Shown piece after piece: positions 44,432 to 53,763 of a stretch of DNA of 64,000 bases. Position numbers and translations under genes: made by a program. Source of the stretch: Sipunculus nudus. Lineage: Eukaryota > Annelida > Sipuncula > Golfingiida > Sipunculidae. The stretch is from contig CM049321.1 of the NCBI GenBank assembly GCA_026874595.1, positions 24,173,979 through 24,237,978 on the forward strand, written 5' to 3'. Each line of letters starts with the position of its first letter. The first letter of the stretch is position 1. The notes beneath the pieces were generated by a model. It had not been told where the DNA came from. It ran no database searches and saw only the letters and a program-made list of their open reading frames with translations.

Positions 44432-45376
44432 TTATTCTAAAGAATCTACACGTTCACACGTACACACGTTCAAAGAACATACCAGAACAAAGAACGCTGT
44501 GTATCTAGGGTTCAACCAATGCGGATTAAACCGAGCCTGCAACATCCGGCAAGGCGATGCGGCTACAACACGAGTAGAACCTGACATGTGTTGGTCCAAA
44601 TTAACCCCTAAATACTTTACATTTTTCTTGGGTTTAATATCAATATTATTACATTTCACCAATAATTGTTTGCACTTACTGAGCTTCTGTTTAGATGCAA
44701 ACAAAATACTTTCAGTTTTCCAAAGGTGAAGAGAGGGTTTATTTTCCTCCAGCCTTATACTAAGAGATTCTAATTCTACTGACAAGGTATTTTCGATTTT
44801 CTTTGGATCCAGTCCGCTTACTACTAGGTCAGAATCATCAGCATAAACGAAAAGTTCACATTTGGTAGCTTGTATCATGCCATTCACATATATAGAAAAA
44901 AGAAGAGGGCCTAAAATTGATCCCTGAGAAACCCCACGAGTAACATTGCCTAAAGAATATTTTGCTGCATCATTACCTAAATCAACAAATTGTTTCCTGT
45001 TTGAGAGATACGACTTAAACCAAGAAACAGATTGTTCATTAAGACCAATTGCTTTCAACTTACATCCCAGAATAGAATGGTCAACAGTATCGAAAGCTTT
45101 TTGCAGGTCAATGAGGAAAATGCCTGTGCATACTCCTCTATCAATGTTTAATCTAATTCTATCTGTTAAATATGCCAGTACTGTGTCAGTCGAAAATACT
45201 GACCTAAACCCCGACTGAAATTTATGGATCAAATCTTTATTCTTTAAATATTCAAAAAGTTGGACATAGACAATCTGTTCTAATAATTTCGAGACAACAG
45301 GTAAAATAGACACGGGTCTATAGTTACCTTCAAAATTTCGATCACCTTTTTTGAAAAGTGGGACAACTTTCGCCAC
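44432..45376 (-). pseudogene. LINE reverse transcriptase domain
   Basis: 314 codons, opened by GTG (45376) rather than ATG; the frame reaches upstream only to a stop at about 45425. RT landmarks in order are LFKKGDRNFEGNYRPVSILP, QSGFRS, FLIDLQKAFDTVDH (motif A), GVSQGSILGPLLFSIYVN (motif B), FVYADDSDLVVSG (motif C, YADD intact) and VKYLGVNLDQHMSG. After that, at about 44595, the protein no longer looks like a LINE, so the last 50-odd residues are probably read-through into foreign DNA. It lacks the endonuclease. The family is CR1/L2/Daphne/Jockey-like. Confidence 0.85.
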
Positions 45377-45829
45377 TTCTAATGAAGTTTTCCTTAGTTC
45401 TTGTAATCGCCTTCTGTGTCAAATATCTCAATGATTTGTAATGTTTATAAGAATAACTGTCTTTACATTTTCTGAACGTTTTCTATGCCTTATCCCGATT
45501 GCTAATCCCATGTAAAATTTGACCTGCAAACCATGATGATATCCCTTGTTGTTGTTTGCCCAGTGTTTGCTAAGAGACCATTCTTCGAGTAGAAGCCCTC
45601 TTATAACATCATTGACGTTGCCAACTTTTAGCCGGCTAAAACTGTCAAATAATCAGTAAGTGCTAGTGTAGTGCTTTTTAAAATGAGTACACAAAAATGC
45701 AGAGTACACAAAAACAGTGTATCAAGTTTATTTTAAACTAGTGGTTAAAACCTAGTTTTAGCCGGTTTTAGCCATGGCTGATGGATAAAACAAGTTTTAG
45801 CCGGCTAAAACCCAACGCTGATCCAGGTT

Positions 45830-46490
45830 CAGAAAGACAAAACATTCACCAGCTTAATTGCACAGACATCCACAAAACTGCTGAATCTCCTCCAGGAACT
45901 ATGCAAAGCCTCTGAAGTTGTCATGCGTAGACAGCTTCAGGGACACCTGAAGGGTGGTGTGATGCCATCTGTGCAGTTATTGAAAGAAGCAAAGTCATGC
46001 AGCCCGACAATCATCTCAGGTGAAAGACATTTTGCGTTGTCTGATAAAGTGTCGGTACGAGCTAACATGTTGAAGCTAAAGGGATCCATAAAATGAATGG
46101 ACAGGACACGGCTTGATTCACAACCATTTGAAGAAAAAGCGGAACGCATCAAACTGGCCCGAGAGCTCACACATTCTGTAAAAAAAAGAAAAAGGCAAGA
46201 GCTCTTTGAGAAAATAAAACAGGGGCTGCAAGAAAATCGAAATAAACTGTTAGCAAAAGAGGACAAAGACCGTCGGAAATATGAACAGTAGCTTGAGGGA
46301 GGGTATGATAATTGTGGTCTATGGGAAAGTAAAGATGATATAAAATACAAAACAAAACTTAACAAATGTAAAAAATCAAGGCACTTGCTTCTATGAACTT
46401 TCAAATTCACGTCAGAACCAACATTTTTAGAGCAGAGCCCAAGAATAACGTTTTGTTGTCAAAATGTTCTTTGATATATTTGAAAATGTG
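45830..46490 (+). pseudogene. transposase-like gene of unknown superfamily, 3' part
   Basis: Continuation of the gene broken at 43111. Read as one frame with a few stops it contains LIAQTSTKLLNLLQELCKAS, VVMRRQLQGHLKGGVMPSVQ, SGERHFALSDKVSVRANML, a stop at about 46094, a Lys/Arg-rich coiled coil (46097-46291: ERIKLAREL..KRKRQELFEKIKQGL), a stop, then CGLWESKDDIKYKTKLNKC. The stops are few and the wording is protein-like to about 46490, so decay is recent compared with the L1/Tx1 element. Confidence 0.5.
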
Positions 46491-46532
46491 GTATAGAGTT
46501 TATCAATGAATGTCCTGTGCCTGCAGAATATA

Positions 46533-46534
46533 TA

Positions 46535-46571
<37 letters not shown>
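46533..46571. repeat. (TA)n microsatellite
   Basis: Short TA tract just after the pseudogene. Confidence 0.93.
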
Positions 46572-46575
<4 letters not shown>

Positions 46576-47134
46576 CTAATGGGCCATGCATGTCACTCAC
46601 AAACAAGACACCTGTCCTGGGTGACACCAGGATACAAAATAAGTATGACAGGAAGCGAGTGCTACCGCCCTGTCACCTAGTCCCGAACCGAAAAGAAAAT
46701 CTGCAGATGTAAATACTTAGCTTAAGGATTGGGTAAGTCAGGATTTAAAAAAAAGTGGAGGCGGTTACCGCCACAAAAAAAATCTATTAAAAAAAGTCCT
46801 CGCAGTATTCACTCGTCCCAGTTGACAACAACTCGTCAAATTGTGTAAACTCGGCAAAAACTGCTACAAATGTTTAAGGTCAACCTATAATCGTTAACGA
46901 ATTTACAAACAGACCCAGAGTTATGTAATTGGTTATCACCGCAAGCCAATGTCTGAGGTCCCATGGTGAAATAACATTCATAAAATAAAAAAAGCAAAAT
47001 ATAAATAAATATATACTAAATGAAGTCATATGGATTGCTTTATGATATAATGCAATATAATATAACGTGATTAAATATAACATAATATAATATGATAAAA
47101 TTTATAATATGATATAATATAATATCAACTGATA
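46572..47134. other. intergenic, AT-rich
   Basis: No gene. From about 47035 it becomes the AT-rich lead-in of the next CTCF-core repeat. Confidence 0.5.
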
Positions 47135-47410
47135 TAGGAGAAATCCTAGAAATTTCCAGGGAAACTTCATACAGCGCCGTCTAGTAGTGGATGCAATAAC
47201 AAAACACGCCGGTGGGGTATACGGCATCTTGCTCTGTCTGTCGAACTAATAGTTAATAGAAATAATATGCGTCTGTTTCTTTTTTCTTTTTTTTTTCCTT
47301 TTCTTGCATTCCTGTCATGGAGTTTCTTCCTGTGTGTTTCCTATTATCGTGATATTTTCTTATCAGAGATACCTCATCTGAGATCTGGGTGTACTTTTCT
47401 CAAAATGGTG
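47135..47410 (+). repeat. CTCF-core dispersed repeat, copy v (continues at 51451)
   Basis: TTTCCAGGGAAACTTCA, core GCGCCGTCTAGTAG (47174-47187), AACAAAACACGCCGGTGGGG, and TTATCAGAGATACCTCATC. It is cut at 47410 by the TIR element and resumes at 51451 with the same downstream sequence as copy iv. Confidence 0.72.
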
Positions 47411-47593
47411 CACTGTAAAAAGTGACGTTTAATAGATGTTTCAAAAACACGAAACACGTTTCATATACAAACATGTTTTACATTAATGACATGATTCAAA
47501 ACATGTAACATCGGTTTTTGGTTAATTTCTGGAGATTAAAACATCATTCTTATTTATTACATGTGTCAAACATGTGTCAAACATGTCTGATTC

Positions 47594-47820
47594 ATGAACA
47601 TGACGTCACATCCGCTTAACCGGCGTGAAATTTTCCCGTTTTCATATAACGGGTGCGAGTACCTTCAACTGTCACAATGGCGAACAGCGGCTGATCGGTC
47701 AGTCTTATATGCAAAATTGAATCATGGACTTTGTGAATCAGCAAAATATCAACCGAGTCAACCGTTTATGACGTCAAGGAATAAGGAGCAGGACGAAGAT
47801 TTACAAGTGCAAAGAAAATG
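47594..47820 (+). CDS. possible first exon/ORF inside the TIR element
   Basis: 75 codons from an ATG (ATGAACATGACGTCAC context, including a TGACGTCA octamer). A strong donor-like TG|GTGAGT lies at about 47841, just beyond its stop in another frame. Composition is mixed and Arg/Gln/Tyr-containing; no family recognised. Low confidence. Confidence 0.25.
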
Positions 47821-47959
47821 ATATTTGGAAAAAGGCTGGATGGTGAGTCATATTGGCATTATTCCAAAGTATTGTCTAGTTTTCTTAATACTGCTTTATT
47901 CCAGTGCTATTAACCTAATACAATGATATACAGGTTCAAACTCCAGGAGCTGATCTGAG

Positions 47960-48275
47960 ATTTAGGAAAGGGGGGGGGGGGGGGGGTTCCAATCCAGGAG
48001 GACTATTGAAAAGCCCTGAAAACCAGGTCCCAAGGCCCGCAAAAGAGGGATCCAGGCCGCAAAATTTTGTCTGAAGCCTTTTAAAATAAGGTTGCGATGG
48101 ATTGGATGGTAAATTGGGGGGGGGGGGGGCCGGATTTCCTTCTGAACTCTGTTGTTTCTGGATATCCTTTTACTGTAAGTCTGTGCCAGTTAAATTCATA
48201 CCAGCAAAAATGCCTTTGCTATCAGTAAGGTAATCAGGTTATTGCATCTCGGGGGTGGGGGGGGGGGGGGTGGAG
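47960..48275. repeat. three poly(G) runs within a GATTTAGGAAAGGGG-type repeat
   Basis: G runs at 47970-47986, 48117-48129 and 48257-48270. The first lies in a segment resembling the GGGGCGGATC repeat family. Confidence 0.85.
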
Positions 48276-49413
48276 AGTTTTTAGTTTTCCCTTGGTCTGC
48301 TTATTTATTAATAAGTCTCCCCCTCCCCCCTGGATTCTTGTTAAAACATCTTTAAGTTTCACACTGAAACTGATGTGTTTTATATGGCAGTGTGTAAAAC
48401 ACGCACCCTGGACCCTGACAAATAATCAATTTTCTAACATATTAGTTCTAACATATTTGTTATTCATCAAGCCATTTATACACCACACACATCCATAGCC
48501 ATAAAACTAAGTCTTTTAGACTAATATTTTTTTACCATGATAACATTTTTGTTACAGCTATCCTTCAATAATCTGTACATGCCACAGTTTAGTGGTTTAA
48601 ATTTGATCACATGTGACTTGCCACACTGTTTACACTAATCCATGTCATTTTCCATCTTTGTTAAATTATTTCATATTGTGCATCAAATTATTTATATTGT
48701 ATGCAAGTGCAGACAGTTTCTAAGAAATATCATTAAAACAATCAATTTTCTGCATTGCTGCATTGTTTTATTAAAAGAAATATAGACTATCCCAATCTCT
48801 GATGGGGATGCAATTTTAAATTTGCTGCATTTTTATCATTAATAAGTCTGCCTTTCCATCTTATGTCCTTCTTGAAAATGTATTAATAGGTAAATTGTAG
48901 GTCTAAATGTTGTTTCAGTTAGTATGACTATCAAATTTGTTATTAAAGGTAACAGAGTAACCATAGAGAAAATTAATAAAAACACTTTCTTTGTATCTGG
49001 TGACCAAGGGTCCAGAGCAGAGGAAGGAAGAAGAACATGAAAATATCACTTTCAGGATCATTGGATCTGTAAGTTTTGACTTATACCTAAATCCACTAAA
49101 AATTTAGTATTGAGGTTCAAACTGTCTGACTTTAAACATAAAAAAAAGTATACTGTTTAAACTCATCTTACCATGGTAAAGTTAACTTTTTAATCACAGA
49201 CTGGTCTGTTCAAAATCCCACTTTAGTATCTTTCTTTTGTGCTGATCTCGGGATTTGACTTATATTTGTGATGGTTTGTGTTCATTAAAAAAAAAAGAAA
49301 AACAAAAATTAGCTCATTGAAACAGGCTTACAGCTTGATCTCAAAATTTGAATTATGAACTATGACAACAGGTAAACTGCATCATGCCTGAAGTTTTTGG
49401 TTTTGTTTTCCAG

Positions 49414-49577
49414 AAAGATGGGAAGGAGGATTTTTTAAAACAGCTGAAGGGACTGAGCCAACTGCATTGTTCATAATTGAGGATGGAGAAGTTCGGGCAA
49501 GCTCGATTGTAAGAGATCAGATGAAGATACGTCTTCTTGAGGATGGAGGACCTGTGTATGGGGGACCTGTTATGTAA
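49414..49577 (+). CDS. possible terminal exon inside the TIR element
   Basis: A good acceptor (TTTTGTTTTCCAG) ends at 49413. After it one frame is open for 53 codons to a stop at 49575-49577 and contains EGGFFKTAEGTEPTALFIIE and IRLLEDGGPVYGGPVM. An upstream exon-like piece with a GGATCT|GTAAGT donor lies at about 49022-49068, but the simplest join creates a stop; an alternative acceptor after AAAG keeps frame. I do not recognise the protein. It may be a captured host exon. Confidence 0.3.
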
Positions 49578-51450
49578 TGTTAGGGTGATATTACATTCTA
49601 AGTATGCCCTACCCTCTTAACTAAATGAAACATTATTTCAGTAATTTGTTTTTAATTGCAGTTTTAAGTGGTTTTTTTTCACTTACTGAGACATTCTTAA
49701 TTTCAGTTAAGACATAATTTCCATAAACTGTATTTTATTGCAATTTTAATTGGATTAGTGAATCTTTTATCTTGTTATATATTATTGCTATTTTCAAGTG
49801 ATGTTTGGTCTTCGACTGAAATATTGTTTATAATACAGGCTTATTATTTCATGAAAAAAAAATCATGTAAATTGACTCATTATCTTGAATAAAAATGATA
49901 AGTTTAAATATAACATGAATTATGTTTTTATAACACTCTCTGTTTATTAATAATAATTTTTCTTGTCTTTTCATTTAAAAAATACTTCTTTTTCAATCAA
50001 ACTGATCCAGAATGGGGAAGAAGTCAAATTTCCTATCACGTTCTAATTGTTTTATTAGAGACAACTTTGTTATGGTAGTTTTCTAATGTTTCTGAAGTGT
50101 GAATATTGCAGTTTGCATATACTTTGCTTGAACGACCCCCCTTAACTTTTCAGATGAAGTAAGAATGTATTTTTGATTTGTTTCATAAAAAGTGTTTGCT
50201 CTTTGAAAAACTACATTTTTAAATGTGGACAGTGGTTATTTAAATTCGTCTACGTACTGCAGCGTTCGTCTGTGAAAATCAGTAAAATATCAGTAATTTC
50301 CAGTATCTTTTCTTCTGCCAATGATCGATTAATCAATATATACGGTTTGGTAACTTAAAGACATATTGGATATTAACACAGCGTTGGATGAAGATTACAC
50401 AGGCTGTGTTTAGTCAAGCACCATCAAAATTTAGGATCCTTCTGGTCATTGACGGCAGTTAAAATATAACTTTGCCCAAAATCGGCATTGTAATTATGTT
50501 TCATGGAGCATACCAAATTCAAGGTCATGGATTAATCTATTACAGTTTGAAGAAGCATACAGAATTGAGGGTCGTTATTGTCATGTTTTAATTTTGATAT
50601 CGGTAAAATCAATATTAAAATCAGAAATATTAAATTGTGGGATCTATATAAAACAAAAACATGTTCCATATGCTACAATAAAGCCATCTCCCTGTGATAT
50701 GCATTAAGCAATGTCTAGTAATTAATCAAATCTTAACTTTTAATACATATTTCCCAAGAGGGCGTTTCGTGTTTAATATGATCTTAACACCTTTTAAACT
50801 TAGAACAGACATTATTTCACCTATTGAATAACATGCCTCCGGTATGTAAGGTCCTATGACGCCTCTTGGAAGAATATTCAAGGATAATTTACCTTTTAAA
50901 AATAAAAAAATGACAGTTCAACCTGTTGTAACGTACTTATGTTTTAAATTGAAATGTATTTTTAATAACTGAAAACATGTTTCAAACGCTTCTCGCCAAG
51001 TTTAACTGTTAATGATGTTTCATGAAACTTGATTGAACTAAATGTATCAATGTATTCCTCATGTTTTCAATGAGGCATGTTTTGAGAAATTTGAAGCATG
51101 TTTCAAAACACGTCAAAGAAATGTTTCAACTTATCAAAGATGCCTCAAATAGAAACATGATGTAGATAACTGAAACATGTTTTAAAACACGTCTCACCAA
51201 GTAGTTTCCTGTGAAACATGTTTCGTGTAAAAATGACGTTTCAAAAAGTGGACAAAGTGATGTTTCAACTTATAAGTGATGTTTCAAGAGAAACATGTTG
51301 CAGATATATGACACATGTTTCAAAACATGTCTCAACAAGGCTCTCTGTAAAACATGCTTCACGAAAAAGCATGTTTCAAAAAGTGGACAAAATGATGTTT
51401 CATATAGAAACATGAAACATGTCATAAACATGTTCTCACTTTTTAGAGTG

Positions 51451-51895
51451 TGAGCATTTCCGATGTATGGCTGCATCGCGCTTTTCCATAAGCGCTTGTC
51501 AATCACTCCTAGAGGAATATGTTTTTTTTTGTGAAGGAAGGTTAGGCCAAGCCTTCCAAAAATGGAAACGGAAATTAGAATTCTGTTACAACTTCCAACT
51601 CTGTTCTGCTTCGTACTCTGAATTATGTTGTAATGAAATCGACGCTCAAAGATGACTCGGGTGATTTCCTAGATGTGTACGCATGCGTATCGCGCCTCAG
51701 CTAGCTGGCTGATAATAACATCAGATCTGTGTGCTTCAATGGAGTGTTATTGTGCAATATTACTTAAGTGTAAATTTAATCGAATTGACAGATGTGCTAT
51801 AACGGATATGTACACAAAGGAATGTTGGTGTAAGATTAATTTTCTCTAGTTTAACGCTTTTTTCGAACAATTAATAACAAGTAAACACGCCGATA
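51451..51895 (+). repeat. downstream half of CTCF-core repeat copy v (pairs with 37900-38345)
   Basis: It resumes the repeat cut at 47410 and matches 37900-38345 in order (AAGCGCTTGTCAA, GGCCAAGCCTTCC, ACGCATGCGTATCGCGC). Confidence 0.75.
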
Positions 51896-52038
51896 ATATA
51901 ACAGTGTACGTTTGTGTGAAATGGTGCAAGTATACAGAGGTAATATGAGTCATCGACAGCGCTCCTAGCTGAAATTCCTTGCTTCCAATATATACACGTC
52001 TCCGGACTGCATGAAAATTAAATTAGGTTGTTTATCGG

Positions 52039-53139
52039 TGTCACCAGAAATCGGTGACAATATGTACGGTGTTTTGTATCATAGTTTAACGAAGTCTGTT
52101 CTCTATTGATATTGACGTGAAGCGTCATCCTAAAGCGTTGACAAGTCTTGATTGTATATATATATAGTGTATTCTCGTATGAAATCCCATCGGCTATCAG
52201 CTGATTTATCCGTGTCACGCATCGTGTGTAATTATTTCTGGTATGTGGGTCGCCAAGGTGACGCTAACAGTCAAACTAGGTCACATATATCCTTATATGG
52301 GACACTTGAGAAATGAGCCAATCAGAGAACCGGATCGCCGTATTGTGACGACGATTGTGACGTCAGAGTTCAGGGAGAGACGCTGGAAGCTGCCTTCAGT
52401 TGGGTCTTGAAGCTTGAGGTGGCAGCACGCACGCACGCACGGGAGTAGGAACATTGAAACGCCAGGAACGGCATAGAAGCAAGCTTCTACAAGGACCCAG
52501 CTCATGAGAACTCAGCCGTGCTGCCGAAAGAGCTTCGTATTGGCGATATAGAGAGAGCACGCTCGTCACCTGCCGGCCTAGTTCAGCTTGACCTAGATAC
52601 ATAACCGCCGTAAGCCGTGAAACCGTTGCTACACGAGCAAGGTCAAGGACTCTAAGCTCTACATAAACAAAGGGCGCTATTGCATGCATGTGAATGTAAA
52701 CCTACCCGGGTCGCTGACAAGCAAGATCAGTTGAAGATCGCTAAACTCAGAAAGACTATATGCTGCTAACCATACGCTAGATTCTACACAAAACAGTAAC
52801 CAGAGATCTCTGAAGGAACTGGACTTTATTGGTTTTTATACAAACCACGGACTCAGTAAATATCCTGTATTTTTAATGTGAAGGACTGTCGTATTGACAC
52901 ATCAACGCACACACACATCTACATCTTTGTAAGTATTGTCTTGAATTATATTGTGAATTTAACCTGATGTCTCATAGTTTCTATTGATCTGGGTGTATGA
53001 TTGTCTGGTATTTTTATACACGTCCTTAAAAGAACCTGGAAATGTCACCTGTAATGACCGGGATCTAATTTCTTGATTAATGAAATCAAGTGGCGAGCGT
53101 TAACCCATCCTATTGTTTTATAGGATATATCCGTTGTAA
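52039..53139 (+). repeat. 5' LTR of copy 2, 3'-truncated
   Basis: It starts TGTCACC-AGAAATC-GGTGACA, keeping the terminal hairpin despite a different loop. CCAAT and CRE motifs are conserved. It ends at CCGTTGTAA, where copy 1 continues to GGTGACA; the next base belongs to leader sequence. Confidence 0.93.
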
Positions 53140-53763
53140 CCAGACATTCATATACTCAAACTAGAGTTGATCTGAATTAATAATTGGATATGACACCAAA
53201 CTGATGTTGTAGTGTATACTTGCACAATGAAATTACCCCACTGTTAGGAGTTAATATTTATTCAGTGAGAATATTACCTGAAGCACAACATTGTTTCAAG
53301 ATCGGCATATACCTTGTAGATTTGGCTAGAACACATGCATGTTTTGTGAGTAATGCTAGTTCAGTGATACCTGGACATCATTATTGGGTTGATATAAACC
53401 CAGATTAGAGTGAAAATTTTTGATGTTGTTAGATACGCCCTGGTATAATATTTTCTACACTAGTTTGTGATTGGTCACGTGGTAGGGTCTCTTGACAGGT
53501 AAGTTTACCCCTCCCGATTGGCATGGTAATCATAAGTGCATGGTGTTTATTGATATCTTGATATTCATCCGTCCATCCGTCTGACCCTTCGTCCGACCTT
53601 CCGTCCGTCCGTCCGTATAAGTAGATTTTGATGCGTAGAGCTACCGTAGTGTTATTGTACGGATACCGCCGGTTCGTTAGGTTGGCTTTGACAGTACGTA
53701 TTTACGGATTTTTAAGAGCGGATATTACTAGATACTGGAATCTTACTAGGTTAGAGCGTTACC
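53140..53763 (+). other. leader of copy 2, lacking the primer site
   Basis: It corresponds to 3567-4190 of copy 1. The PBS and about 90 bp after it are gone. The CCGTCCGT simple repeat and the TTG-started 62-codon stretch (53220-53408) are present. Confidence 0.85.

Larger units (their letters stand above)
43137..45625 (-). mobile_element. CR1/Jockey-group LINE, minus strand, defective
   Basis: On the minus strand the RT lies at 44597-45422 and the conserved C-terminal region at about 43590-43860. The left (3') end reads ATAATATCATTCATTC, a plausible short-unit tail. AT-rich DNA including a (TA)n tract at 43312-43358 and unassigned sequence at 43870-44590 separate the parts. Confidence 0.7.
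43112..45812. mobile_element. TTTTAGCCGG word element split by a nested LINE
   Basis: The left piece 43112-43136 (TTTTAGCTACC..GGTTAAAACCGG) and right piece about 45630-45812 (TTTTAGCCGGCTAAAA twice, GGTTAAAACC, AGTTTTAGCCGG) share the same palindromic words. They lie at the two ends of a block that interrupts the transposase-like gene. The LINE at 43137-45625 sits inside it. Exact termini and target duplication are not resolved. Confidence 0.45.
47411..51450. mobile_element. CACTA-like TIR element, 4.04 kb, with subterminal word arrays
   Basis: Left end CACTGTAAAAAGTGA (47411-47425); right end TCACTTTTTAGAGTG (51436-51450), its inverse with one mismatch. Both ends lie inside one older repeat (copy v), which fixes the boundaries; flanking TG at 47409 and 51451 could be a 2-bp target duplication. 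The word AAACATGTTTC and parts of it fill 47440-47585 and about 50940-51430 in both orientations. CACTA/EnSpm elements are known for CACTA/CACTG ends, 2-3-bp duplications and subterminal repeats, so this class is inferred. No transposase is recognised. The interior includes ordinary-looking DNA and possible exons. Confidence 0.65.

Noticed and set aside
44432-44595. C-terminal 50 residues of the minus-strand RT ORF as a novel domain
   Set aside because: Similarity to LINE RT stops abruptly at 44595; this is most likely read-through into unrelated DNA.
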